Below are positions 26,783-39,691 of a DNA stretch of 64,000 bases, piece after piece. The notes below the pieces were generated by a model that was not told the DNA's origin, searched no databases, and saw only the letters and a list, made by a program, of their open reading frames with translations. Each line of letters starts with the position of its first letter. Within the stretch, counting starts at the first letter, position 1. Both the position numbers and the translations under genes were made by a program. The stretch spans positions 4,794,232-4,858,231 of the forward strand of contig NC_060962.1 of the NCBI RefSeq assembly GCF_910589235.1, in the 5' to 3' direction. Source of the stretch: Vespa crabro (taxonomy: Eukaryota; Arthropoda; Insecta; Hymenoptera; Vespidae).

Positions 26783-29239
26783 TTAAGAGGTCGCTGCTAC
26801 AACTACAGGGGGAACAACGTCAGGTTCACCTGCACCATCTGCTACAGCAGAATCAACGACTTTTTTTACTTTTATAGATTCTGCACTAGTATCTGTAGAA
26901 CTCTCAGGCTCACCATTTTGTGCAGGTGTTTCCTCACTGCTTGTTAAAACGAGTTGTTCGCTTGAAGATGCCTCATTTAGTCCATTTCTGTGTAAATTTT
27001 CATCCGACACTGGCACATCGTCTCCATTTTGTGTTGTTCCATTTAATTTTTTCTTGTCAGATTCCACTGTACTTTTATCTTTCACTTCATCCGACACAGT
27101 TTCTTCTTTCACTGATTCTTTGCTCGATTCTTGTTCTATCGATTCAGCACTTTCAGTATGTTTTTCGACCTTAGGTAAAGATGGTTTTATTTCTACATTT
27201 TCCTTTTCCGATTGTGCTTTCTTTGATTCTTCTTCAATTTTTTCAGACTTTGTTTCAACTTCTGTACTTTTCTCTGATGTAACATTATTTTCTTGATCTT
27301 TTAAATCATTTTTAGTATCTTTAACTTCTGTCTCTGTTGACACAGCAGGTTTATCTGTGTCTATTTTTGCAATATTATCGCCATTTTTAGTTGCATCAGG
27401 TAAAGGTGCATTTTCTATCTTTGTAGATACCTGTGTTGTTTTTGTTACTGTTTCCTCTGTTTCTGAAGTATTTTTTTCTGTTGTACTAAAACTAGTAACT
27501 GCTTTATTTGTTGATACCTCTACTTTCGTTTCATTTTTTTCTTCACTTGTACTTTCTACAGATTTCTCAGATACATTTTCATCCCTAATTTTGTCATCCT
27601 TTACAACTTTGACAGTTTCATTTTGAAGTATAATCTCAGATTTTGTATCTTTTGTATCTTCTGTTGGTTTTGATATAGGCTCATTCCTTGCTACATCCAT
27701 GGTATCATCTTCCACTGAAGTAACTCCAACTTTTGTTGGAGTTTCTGGTTGTTTAGCTATAGATGCCTCTTTTTCATCAGGTTTTACATTTGTTACTGTT
27801 TCTATATCTTTTATATCTTTTGTAGATTCATCTTTTTTAGATGAAATTTGATCTTTTTCTTCTGTTTGGGCTTTTATCTCTTGTTCAGGCTGAGGGCTCT
27901 TAGTTATTTCTGTTTTTTCATTTTTTTTTCCACTAGCATCAGACATTTCTACATCCTCAGAAGTATCCATTGGCTCACCGCTCTTTGGATTAACAGATTC
28001 ATTTTTTTCTTCTGGTTCCGTAGGATTTAATTTTTGACGCTTTGTTGATGTTTGAAATGTTAAATCTAGGAGAGACTTAATAGTCATGTATGCAACTGTT
28101 TCTTCATCTGTCAAGGTAGCATTACCTTCGCGTATAACTATAACAGATAATAGACCTGCTTCTTTAGCAGCTGCAGCTTCCCGTACTATATCCGTAAGAA
28201 AAATTACGTTATCAGGTTTTTCCCCAATTTTGCTTAAAATATTCTTGTAACTGTCACACTCTTGTTTAGCTCCTATTTCTGTGTCAAAAAATCCACTAAA
28301 ATACTTGAGTAGATCGCCCTGTTCAGAGTTGCCGAAAAGCAATTTCTGTGCTTCAACGCTTCCACTTGAATAAACATATATTTTTTTTCCATCATTCATC
28401 CATGATTCCAATGCTTTAGGAACATCTTCGTAAACACTATACAAAAATTATATTAAGATCACCACAGTATGAATAGCAATTATAAAATATTTAAAAAGGA
28501 AAAAAGAACTTACTGTCCTTTGATTGCTGTTGTTTTATAAGCTTCTTGCCACATGTGCCCTTGCAATTGCTTAAGCGCACCTGTTTTACGATCATTATCC
28601 ATTTGCCAGAGGATATTTTTCATAAGTGATTCTTTCTCTTCTTCCGGATTACTATCAGTAATCGGAATAAAACCTTCAACTTTATCTTCTTCATCTTTCT
28701 TTGCCTAAAATAAAAATTATATTAAAGTTTGTTTTTGATGTGGAAACGTTATGCTATAATTCGACGAAAGTCATTTTTTTAATAAAATGTGAAAACATAT
28801 AGAGACTAATTTGTTTTCATTAAAAATAATATTAGCTAGAAAATATAATACTATTCTTTATATATTTATTAGTTTTTACTTATTATTCTTTATATATAAT
28901 TTTTTAAAATTAAATTACAAAAACAGCTTCATATTAAGCATTGTTACTATCCAAACTTAATTATTGATACTAACCTAACAGGATTCAAAATGCTTGTTAT
29001 TATAAATGCTTATATTTATTGTTATTATAAATGCTTGTTATTACTTGTATTTTTTACAAATTATTGAAAAGAATATATTAAAACATCATTATTAATTTAT
29101 TATTAATTTTCTAATATATTTTAAATCATTATTATGCAAATAATAATACTATAAAAGTGTTCAATTTTTAATCAATATAAATAAAGAATATTAAAAATTA
29201 AAAAACTGATATATATATGTACATACATACATACATACA

Positions 29240-29304
<65 letters not shown>

Positions 29305-30657
29305 TTACTAAATAAAATATTTTAATATATGAAATATCAAAGGTAGACAAATTCTAGGACAAAGAGTGATCTTCAGGTCAGACCATACTGGTGTAACAGC
29401 TGCCTCTGCCCTATCATCCTATTGGCTGCTTGTAAAGCCCTTTACAAAAACTGCTAATAAAGACTGTTATACAGAATCTATATTGTCTATGATATATTTA
29501 AAATATATATATTTATATATCAAGTTAAATGTTATTTAATTTGGTTAAATTTACAATATCAATTGTTCTATCATGTGTTCCAATTATTATTTGTAATATT
29601 TACCTGTTCTTTTAATTTATGGTAATCTTGTTTAAATTTATCATCGTCCCAATTCGTGTCAATGTATTTTTTTAAATTTTCTCTCACATAAGGAAATAAG
29701 GTATCCTGGAAGAGAAGCAATAAACTGTGTAAAAATTCTGTAAAAAACGCAAGAAAAATCATATTGTTTAAATATTCGTCATTTCTTTCGATTCGAAATA
29801 TTATCGTCATCGTCATAACGCGTTCTGGGAAGGAAAGCAAGAAAATCTATAGTACACTGCGCGATCTAGTGTATGTAAAAAAAAAAAAAAGGAAAGAAAG
29901 AAAGAAAGAAAGAAAACAGCCATACCAAGAAATAATAATTTATGGTGTTCATTTGTATATATAATAAATATACAAACACATATAAGAAAACAAAAGAGAT
30001 AACAAAAAAATTGTTTTCAAACATGAATATAAGATTTGCCGCGAAACTTGTTTAGAAATATCGATATGTCCTTTGGAAATCAAGGCGAGAAGAGAAGACG
30101 AGTAAAAACCGGAAAGTGGAGAGGAAAAAAAGGAGGTGAAGGCCCTACCGAAAATTCGAAATGAACGAAGAAAGACACGAAAAGAGATGGTTTAATTCGA
30201 AGCGCGAAAAATAATGATAATCAAAGTAATAAAGTATTCGGATCGATGATCGAGACGAAATTTCGAAAAAATTTCAGACTGCGATTTCCGAGAAGCGTGC
30301 AAGGAAAAGTTGAAGCTCCGTTGTTCGCTCGCCGGCATCGTACAACACTACCCTTCCTTCCAATGAACGACACGCGTGAGAAATATATGCCCGAGATATA
30401 CGCGACAAAACGAAAAACGTGAAGAGCGGCTCTTTTTTCCTTTCGAATATCGAAAATATTATTGCGGAGTCGACAAAGACGATTCTCCTTTTTTTTCCCT
30501 TTTACCTCGAAAGGAAGGAATTGTAATAAAACAGTTAAGCGCGAGCATCGTAGGGCGCGTTCAAGAACGCCACGGCCATGGCCTTTGTTACCTTTACGAA
30601 GCTTATGCTCGTCGTCGTACCCTCGATGTCAACCAGGATCGTCGTTTGCGATAGCAT
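26783..30657 (-). CDS. ENOPH1: Enolase-phosphatase E1 with long acidic tail
   Basis: Bifunctional HAD-family enzyme of methionine salvage; it enolises and dephosphorylates 2,3-diketo-5-methylthiopentyl-1-phosphate. Exons in order: 30,592-30,657; 29,604-29,705; 28,514-28,704; 26,783-28,436; phases join to 670 residues. HAD motif I is LVDIEGTTTSISFVK (residues 8-22, Asp10 and Glu12); then LFPYVRENL, WQMDNDRKTGALKQLQGHMW, the motif II region YSSGSVEAQKLLFG, and motif IV FLTDIVREA. The catalytic part ends near residue 247, about the length of the whole human enzyme. The remaining roughly 420 residues are low-complexity, rich in Glu, Lys, Ser, Thr and Val, and start with a basic TKRQK that could be a nuclear localisation signal. 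The first coding exon is only 22 codons. Start chosen because it gives the family N-terminus. Catalytic identity is near certain; tail function is unknown. Confidence 0.95.
29220..29302. repeat. ACAT and AT arrays in an E1 intron
   Basis: About 12 ACAT units followed by AT units, inside the intron between E1 exons 2 and 3. Confidence 0.95.
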
Positions 30658-32060
30658 ACTCTCCTCTTGTTCCTGGCTACGCTTTTCCCCGGCCATTTCC
30701 ACGATTTACTCGTTCTATTCCGACCGAAGGATAAATAATAAATATATCTATATGTAGTACGTATCAAGCCGTAGGACGTTGAAAGCACGGTGGTGTGTAT
30801 GTACGTCTCTCCGACGCGTTCTTGTTGAAAGCCGGCGAATGAATTCGCTCTTGCCCCCCGCGCACTGGTGTGTGCGTGCGAACTCGTTTCTCCCTTCGTC
30901 CCTCGTCCAGTGCCGATCCCACGGTAACCAGGACCGTATCAATGATATTCCTCTTTACTCTAGTCTTTTACTACACACATAACGAATTTTACATTTTTTT
31001 TTTACCTGTATTCAAAAGATCTACGAAAATTCATCTTTTCATAATCTTTCATTTTTTTTCTCGATCTTCTTATATTACTTTTTCTCGAGACAACCATATT
31101 TGGCATTTCCATTGGGTTGTCTATCTAAAGTGATTTGACTTTCAAAAATTCTTCTTCCTAACCTTACGAATTACTTTTTATCTACGTATTCGTGTATATT
31201 ACTTGTATGAGAGAATAATTTACTTGCTATTTTTACAATATATTGACATTTTGATACTTATTATATCGTACATAGTAGAAATAAACGAGGTTCAATTATT
31301 TTCTTTGAAAACATTTCTTTTGAAATTTGAGTGTGTAGAAATTTGTTGATACGATAGACCGTCATTGTTCGTACGATACTCGTTTCATGCGATATTATGC
31401 CGGCGAATTCGTCGACGAAAAACGTGCTAACAGTTAAAATATAAAATCTGAATTCTTTTTTAGAGCGTTTGCGCATTTAGAATAAGAAATTTATTCGTGT
31501 AATCATTAATAGAATGGGGCTCCGATATTAGTTATTACAATCCTGTATTATGGACGAAAATTGCAAGCTGTGTTAGTATCCATACGTTCGATATACATTA
31601 GTATTCGCGTGTTCGTGTAAATCGCTGCTTCCTTCAGCCAATGAGCGTTCGTGCTTTACGGTGTCATGTTTGCATCCACAGCAACGATCCCTCCGCAAAA
31701 TCTTTTCGATGCAATAACTTTTTTCCTGAAAGTACATTTGTAAGAAATCTTGAATATAACGGATTCCAAAATTCTTTAAGTTTTCGTTAAGAACATTCGA
31801 ATGGTAAAAAGAAAAATGATTGTTCCAAAAAATAAAGATAAACGTAATGAACTACACGCATATGTTTCGATATCACTCCGCGTGAAAGTAGTTCCTGGAC
31901 ACTTTATTTTTATCAATTTTTCGAAATTTACGAATCCAAATAGATTTCTTTCGATTTGATTAAAATACCAAAAGATATTTATTTTAATTTTTTCGAAAAT
32001 TAACATTTATTTTCAATAATCGGTTAATCATACTATCGATAGTATTAATAGGAAATTTTA

Positions 32061-32095
32061 AGGTGGTTGTATACAGCTGAGAGACGCAACCACCT
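32061..32095. repeat. Perfect 9-base inverted repeat
   Basis: AGGTGGTTG at 32,061-32,069 and its exact reverse complement at 32,087-32,095, loop 17 bases, at the edge of a GC-richer island in AT-rich intergenic DNA. Confidence 0.8.
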
Positions 32096-32297
32096 GATTT
32101 TTGCATGGGGCGCGACGTTGCCTGCAAAGGCGGAACCATTTAAATTTTGACATTCGCCGGATCTACACGTGCACGCCAACCGTCATCTGTCAGTATAACC
32201 GGTAACAGCTTATTTCAAACCACGTGCATGTTACGCGGTTTAAGAAATTAATATTTATATACTCTATTTAAATCCTCGAAATATATATGCATATACG

Positions 32298-32350
<53 letters not shown>

Positions 32351-32702
32351 TATGCTTTCATTATATGATTCATAATATGATAATTATCATTGAATTGAGG
32401 ATTTATTATATTTTTATAAAATGTGAGTTATGTTTAACACAGAATATTTCGTATGAAGTATAGAAAAAAAATTTCAATGTTTCTACAAACACGTATTGAA
32501 TGAATGAAAGAAATTTTATGGAATAAATTTAATAATTTCAATTTTATTTTTTAGTATTGAACGCAAAAGTAATACTTCCCCAGTATTATATTATTTATAT
32601 AAGAATAATAAAAATTATTTAATAAATTTTAAATATAAATCACAATTAATTAATGTAAAATTATATATATTTATACAACTACATTTTATATCAAACACAT
32701 CA

Positions 32703-32708
32703 TTTATT
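32703..32708 (-). terminator. Candidate polyadenylation signal
   Basis: AATAAA on the minus strand 16 bases after the stop of the ZAD gene; another lies near 32,543. Confidence 0.4.
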
Positions 32709-32724
32709 TAACATTACTATGATA

Positions 32725-35322
32725 TTAGACATTTTGCAACTGCTTTAATTTTTCTCCTAGATGATTATTCAAATGAATTCTAATTTCTTGTTGATCATTA
32801 CATTTTTCTCCACATTCAGGACATTCTAAATCACCTTTATCATGATGCTGTTTACGATGCTTTGATCGATAATTGTATGAAGCAAAATGTTCTCCACAAT
32901 CCTGACATTGATAAGGTAATTCACCTGTATGCTTTCTTTGATGATGATCCCTCGAATCTTTACGTCTAAAACTCATATTGCAATATTCGCAAACAAATGG
33001 TTTTTTACCAGTATGTAGAAGAACATGATTATACAGAGATTTAGTATCATTAAAACCTTTCTCACACTGTGCACATTTATATCGTTTTTCGCCATTGTGT
33101 TTACTTCTTATATGATTTATTAAAAGTTGTTTTACTCTATAAGAGGCATTACAAATATCACATTGATATATAGGATCTACTTTACCCTCATGTATTCGTT
33201 CTTTGTGTGCCTTTAAGGACATTTGATGTTTAAATTTTTCGTGACACTCTTCACATTCATACCATGGTTTTTGTTCAATTAAAATTGGATCTTGATTACT
33301 AATTTCGTGGGTTTCTATCATATGATATTTTAACATTCTATATGTTGGAAAATCCTCCATACATATAGGGCATGTAAATACTTGTGGTAATAATATATTT
33401 TTATCATGTTTCCAATGTTTTTCTAAATGTTCATTCATATTTTGTTTCTTTCTAAATGACTTATTACAAATATTACAAATATAACGGTTATGAGAAAAAT
33501 GTATTTTTCTATGAAGTCTTAAAGCATTTTTAGTTGTACATTTTTGTTCACACACATCACATTGAAAAGGTCTTTCACCAGTATGAGTACGATGATGCTC
33601 TCGTAGACGTGCTTTCAATTGAAACGACTTACCACATAATTCACAAACATAAGGTCTTGCACCCTTATGAACAAAGAGATAATGCTCATATAAAGAATTT
33701 TCTGCACTAAACTCTTTACCACAAGTACTACAAATAAATTCTTTCATATTTTCATTGTGTCGCATTTCATGAAATTCTAATCTTTCTTTACGTACAAAAT
33801 GTTTAGGACATTTGGAACAATGATATTGACGGGGTGATATTACTTTTGCTTCATTTCCATCTACAACTAAAGAAAGAGTAGAATCTTCACAAGAAGAACA
33901 AGTAACCAAATCATTAATAGCATCTGGATCTAAATCAAAAATTAATTTTCCACATAAATTACAATTGGTGAATGTTTTTCCTTGTATTTTTACTGCAAGT
34001 TCTTTCTGTGTATTATCAATGTCTAAGTCATTATTACCAATATCGACATTTATCTCCTGAATACCAGAATGTTTATGCTTCTTTTGATGTCCCTTTAATC
34101 TTGTATATTTTGAAAATAATTTATCACATTCCAAGCAAATAAAACGTTGTGAATTTTTATGTGTATAATAATAATGATCCCACAATAAATTTTCATTACT
34201 TGCTTTTTTTTTACAAACAGTACATACATATTTATCCATACAATCAAATTTGTGTCTTTCCATATGAAATTCATATTTTGATTGTGAAAGATATCGAGCA
34301 CCACATAAATTACATACAATTCTTGGACAAGATTTTATATTATCTTTGTCGTCTGTTTTAATATCCTCATTATTAATGATTCTGTCGTGCTTCTTATAGT
34401 TTTTTTCACAATTGAACCATACAATATTATCATAAGTAGATTCTAATTTTACTGATGTATTTGTATCCTTACAATTTACAAGTTCAGAATATGGCTCATA
34501 AATTACTTCTAATTTAGGAATCTTAACAGAATCTGAAGTTTCTTTATATTTTATATTTCTCTTAAATTTTCTTTTGACATCTTTCTGTGTCCTATTTAAG
34601 GAATTTTCCTTACCAATCATATTATATGTCAATGTATTTTTACGATTAATGTCTTTTATTTCAATACTTTCTCCATTCATATTTGCTTTTAATTTGATAC
34701 AATTTTGTGGATTTACATTGTCTTGTTTTATATTAAGCGCTATTGGTTTTTCGAAGTTTTGAAGATTTTGCTCTTTTGTTGGGTAAGTTTTTTCAGTATG
34801 ACCAACAATTGCTAGTGAAATTTGAAAACTATAATCACAGTTTTGTGGATTACTAACTAATAATATCATTAAATCGACATTACAATTTGGACATGTGCAT
34901 ACTGTATCATTACAAATCTTAGCAAATATATCTGTTTGTTCTTTTTCATTTCTTGTAAACTCATGAAAACAATTACTTTTTCCGTTATTTAATTCTCTTT
35001 CATATTTTAAAACTTCTTGAATGAACTTATGATAAAGAATAACTTTGTCATGACAGGATATACATACAAATTTAGAGCCATCATCCAATGGAGATATCTA
35101 TAAAAAAAAAAAAATAATGATTTTTCAATATCTATACAAGCACATTTACATTTAATTAGAATTAAAGAATATTTCATAGAAAAATATAAATAAAAGCATA
35201 CATTTACATACATTAATTGGTAATGTGTCTATTATTTTTTGTTTTAGATCTGTCGAATCTTCAAATATATTTTTAAGCCTTCCGTTTTGAAGGTTTATAC
35301 CACATAAACGACACAATAACAT
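32725..35322 (-). CDS. ZAD protein with 15 C2H2 zinc fingers
   Basis: Probable transcription regulator of 827 residues in two exons: 35,212-35,322 and 32,725-35,097, joined in phase 0. The ZAD is split by the intron: CRLC at residues 4-7 from exon 1 and CISC at 49-52 from exon 2. A long polar linker follows, then fingers from about residue 295 to 820. I count 15 C2H2 fingers, with a non-canonical four-Cys segment (CNLC...CSSC) between fingers 3 and 4. Several linkers match the TGE(R/K)P type, for example TGERPFQC and TGELPYQC. The initiating ATG lies three codons before the first ZAD Cys, typical of the family. The orthologue cannot be named from sequence alone. The 5' end faces COX5A across 881 bases. 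Confidence 0.93.
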
Positions 35323-36064
35323 AATTATGGCTGATCAGCCGCCACATACTCTTTAAGAAATCTGTATCAATAATGCTATAAGACCAATAAATCTATGATC
35401 GTGGTATATATTTTTAAAGCCAAATCACAGATATTCTACCACGTATACATCTGTAAAATAAATTTATTCAAATCTGCTATACTTACATAAAAATATTTTT
35501 ATATATGCTTATTATATTCTTGAAGATTGGTTGAAGATTGGATTTATCCTATATAAAAATAAAGAATTATACGATTTAATTCTTTCAGTTTAGACATTTA
35601 TTATATATTTCATGTAAAATTGTAACTTATCATATTAAAACATCTTACGTATCAATTAGAAATTAAAAATGATTAATTATAGAAACTTTGGGTTTAATCT
35701 TTAATCAAATTCCAAATTTTTTGACACGCATATAGGGACGTCAAATATAATATATATATACATGTATATTATATATATATATATTATATATATATATGCA
35801 AGAATACTTATGTATTACTAAGAGTCTCATTCTTATATATCGTTATAACGATTGGTCCATTCTTTTTGAAAATGAACCAATGAAAAGTAAGGCTATGCAG
35901 ACGATACGTGATAATTCTTTTTAAAAGTTTTCTATGAATGAAAAATAATTAATATCGAAATATGTAATATTATAAGTATTGGATATAAATGTTATTTTTT
36001 TAAGTAAAACAACTGAAGAATGGAATTAAAATCGCGTGGAAAAAATTTATGAATTAAAGTATGT

Positions 36065-36073
36065 TAAAGGTCA
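36065..36073 (+). promoter_or_regulatory. ERR-type response element upstream of COX5A
   Basis: TAAAGGTCA matches the estrogen-related-receptor consensus TNAAGGTCA, 131 bases upstream of the COX5A ATG. An inverted half-site GTGACC lies at 36,108-36,113. ERR controls respiratory genes in animals; binding here is inference. Confidence 0.4.
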
Positions 36074-36082
36074 CTTCATTAC

Positions 36083-36096
36083 TACGCAAGCGTAGA
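36083..36096. promoter_or_regulatory. Palindrome CTACGC-AA-GCGTAG
   Basis: Six-base inverted arms around AA, about 110 bases upstream of the COX5A ATG. It resembles, imperfectly, the palindromic NRF1 site (core GCGCATGCGC). A role is speculative. Confidence 0.3.
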
Positions 36097-36203
36097 CAAA
36101 TCTGCTTGTGACCGATATCTTTTACGCAACAGACAGTCCTGACCAAGGGTGGATGGTTTTTGTCAAAAACTATCTAGTTAAGTTTAAATAATTTCGTAGA
36201 AAA

Positions 36204-36565
36204 ATGTTACGTCTCGTGGTAGGACGCATTGGATCCTCTCTAAGAAATATTACGATACCTCGTACTACGATTGTTGGTACTCAGTCTTATAGAAATTCGC
36301 ACGGTTCTACTGAATCTGATGAAGAATTCGATGCACGATATGAAAGTTTTTTCAATCGTCCGGATATCGATGGCTGGGAGGCTCGAAAGGCAATGAACGA
36401 TTTAGCTGGTAAAGATTTAACATTTACATTTTATCTTCACATTATTATTACAAATATTATTAATTAAAATTTTCAGAAAATCTAAGTATTTCGCATTTAA
36501 CATATAATTTGTATTATATAGTTAAGCTCTATAGTTTATTAATATGTAATACATTTTATATTTTG

Positions 36566-36619
<54 letters not shown>

Positions 36620-37141
36620 TATTATGCCTGTAATTTCTTGATTACAAGTCATAGAATAACATTAATACTCATTGATATAACAAGCATGCGTTATATTTAC
36701 AATTCTTCTACTGTAACATAATTAAAACATAATTTTTATTTCATAAGAATGACAGTCGTTAAGAATATTGAGAATTTAACTGTGTTAAGATGTATCTAAC
36801 AGTTTTGTTATTTTTAAAAAATAAATGATTTATTGGTTATTATTTGCTGCTTACTATTAAGATTTCTTGTTTGTATATTTACTTTACTAGGTATGGACAT
36901 GGTTCCTGAACCCAGAATTATCTGTGCAGCATTAAGAGCTTGTAGACGAGTAAATGATTATGCACTGGCTATTAGATTCTTGGAATCTATTAAAGACAAA
37001 TGCGGTCCGTATGTCAACACTATTTATCCATATATTCTTCAAGAGATAAGGCCTACCTTAGATGAATTGGGTATCAATACTCCAGAAGAATTAGGATATG
37101 ACAAACCAGAATTAGCCCTTGTAGCCCCATATGAAATGTAA
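36204..37141 (+). CDS. COX5A: Cytochrome c oxidase subunit 5A, mitochondrial
   Basis: Nuclear-encoded subunit on the matrix side of complex IV. Two exons: 36,204-36,408 and 36,891-37,141, giving 151 residues, the usual precursor length. The N-terminus (MLRLVVGRIGSSLRN) is Arg/Ser-rich without acidic residues, as expected for a mitochondrial presequence. The mature part begins near HGSTESDEEFDARYESFF and includes the family blocks GWEARKAMNDL, the MVPEP(R)I turn, LRACRRVNDYALAIRFLE and a C-terminal ELGYDKPELA. The intron interrupts a Gly codon and carries an AT array (36,569-36,616). The gene is convergent with erect wing. Confidence 0.97.
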
Positions 37142-39691
37142 ATAAAAATGTATTAATTTCCATTTTAGTATTTATACATGAAAGTGCATCTTTATCAAGC
37201 TTGTTGTTCACAAAAAGTTGAACTGTATTGAATAAAATGTACTTTCAATAGATCTATTTATAAAAGTGTTTCTTAATTCAATAAAAAATTTTTGATCATT
37301 ATGCAGTATTTTCCTAATTATTAATCAATCAATCTGTGCTTTATAGTTCTATTAATAAAATAATATGTAAGAATTGTAAACAAGGGTCAGTGCAAATTTA
37401 AGTAATGTGGGAAACATAATGAAATGATATGTGTGCTATATTTGAACTGTTTTTCCATTGGTTCTTTATGTCATGTTTAAAATGGTAATGGACTCAATTT
37501 ACTTTTTTTACACTGAACTTAAACAAAGAAAAATGACACAATCACGACATATTTACAAATTACATTATAGGATACACAGCAGTAAAGTCATATACATATA
37601 TGTCTATAATCATCTAATGTGTAATATACGTTCTTCTTAGATGATATAGAACTTAATTTATGTTGGGTATGTTCTTTCATGAACAAAAATGTAGAATACA
37701 ACATGATCTTACCTATACATGTTTATATATTACATCACGTTTTCAATGGCCATGATTTTACAAAACAATGCAACAATTAATATCTAATCAATATAATCTG
37801 CACTAGTAATAGTTGTTATTAAATTTAAATACTTTTGTCTATAATATTATAAAAACTTTTGGTATTGTTATGCCTAGTTCCAAAGGCAGCTTGTTGTTTC
37901 AATGTTACGACTTATTTTCCAACATGTATGTTACAAGGATGAAAAACTACTACAAATCTACAGGAACTTCGTGTATGGTAAAAATGTATTATCAATAATA
38001 AATATTGAATAAGTGTAGAAAGAAAATCTAACTTAACATTACTAAATGAGAGATAAAAATTTAGTATCTAGAACAAAAACCTTGGCATTTTCGTATTTAT
38101 TGATATGATTAAAGTATATTAATAAGTGTAAATAAATTATGTATAAATTGTTTTTTATTCGTTAGGGTGATTGCACAAATAAAAGTATTTCAGTTTATCA
38201 GATTTTCTTTTTTTTTTTTCTTATACCGCAACATTGAAACAAAATTGCACAAAGTAAATACAGTTTTTCTAGTATCAGATATAAAAGTGAATTGGCTCTT
38301 CACTGCTATCGAAGAATGGTTTCTGTAATATAAAATAGAAGTGACATGTTTTGATTACTTCAAAATGCAGTAAGAGCAATGTATTTTCTAATTTTTATGT
38401 AAGGTACTCCGTTTAAAATCGTGTATCTAGTACTGATTTCTTAAATATACTGAAAAAAATATTAGCACAATCGCCAGATAAAGTTTGCATTTGTTATATA
38501 TCAGTTCTTAATCTAAAAACATAAATATAACATTATACTTTCGTAACAATTTCATGTTATGTTTTTTTATTATGTAAAAATAATAAAACCTTAAAAAATT
38601 AAAAAAGACCAAAAGTTAAACTCAGTATTAAATATTAAAGTATACAATCACACCTAAATCAAGTATATTGGATGTTAAATGCAAATATTTAACTTCTTGA
38701 GAAAAAAAATATCTTATCCTATTTGTACCCGTCAGAAATGCTTAATTTTTTTTACTGCTATAATGTGATCCTGTGTGTATGTATGTGTGTATATCTATAC
38801 ATATATATCTCTACAACCAAGCACAAATTTGGTTCATTCTTTCGTCATAAAAATATGTTACATGTCTTTTGGCCATAGCCAAATATTTTGAATCTGATTC
38901 AGAATATATATTTTTACACTAAATCAGATTGTTAATTTTTTTTTAATTTGCAATATACTATGTTTTCACACGATTTTGAAATTATCATTTATGAAATATT
39001 ATTTTCCAATATGCCCAAAAATAAATAAAAAAATGTAATTTTATCAATATATTAAAAGCTCCATTTTTTTTTAAATAGATTATAACACTGATGATGAGTT
39101 TAACATCAAAATATTATCTTAATGTTAAAAACTCATATATGTGCTTTTCATAAATAGTTGTCTACTTATTAAATTAATTTAACATAAAACATATAACTCT
39201 TTGGAATATCCATAAGAGTTTAGCCAGTTCTAACCAATTCTAGGACTAGATGAAAATATATTGTTATCGTACTTATTATTGGAAAATGTGTATTGCATTT
39301 TCCATATAACAAAGATCTCTCCTAAGGAGCAATTAATAAAATTTTTGAAGATACAGTTATTCTTTAAATAGTAGTACTTTCAAAAAGTCGTACTACTTTG
39401 GAGAAATAGAATTACAGGTAAATATTGTATAGGTCTATAATAAATTTTGAATACAAACTCTTAATTCATTGATTAACGCACCTGTCATTTACACACTCAA
39501 ACACACTCATTATTTAGAAGAGCAGTTAGCGAATCTGCACTGCACAAGAATTCATGACACAATTGTCTGCCTTAATATTTCAAATACAAATCCTTACAAT
39601 TCTTTCACTTCTTTTTCTTACACTCTCATTACACGCCAATTTATTTTAATGGATTTAATAGAGCTTGTCTATTAATTATGCACAATGTTGC
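37142..39691. other. Convergent 3' region of COX5A and erect wing
   Basis: An AATAAA at 37,231-37,236 probably ends the COX5A mRNA. The rest is AT-rich with no coding potential and likely contains the erect wing 3' UTR, whose extent cannot be set by eye. Confidence 0.5.

Larger units (their letters stand above)
30658..32724. other. E1 upstream region and spacer to the next gene
   Basis: 30,658-30,950 is GC-richer with several CpG dinucleotides and probably holds the E1 promoter (minus strand). 31,000-32,040 is ordinary AT-rich sequence; 31,640-31,700 holds a CCAAT-containing GC patch. 32,061-32,250 is another GC-richer patch with a 9-base inverted repeat. 32,298-32,346 is an AT array. Confidence 0.5.
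35323..36203. promoter_or_regulatory. Divergent promoter interval between ZAD gene and COX5A
   Basis: 881 bases separate two divergent start codons. It contains AT runs near 35,745-35,797 and, close to COX5A, nuclear-receptor-like and palindromic motifs listed separately. No coding region is seen inside it. Confidence 0.6.
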
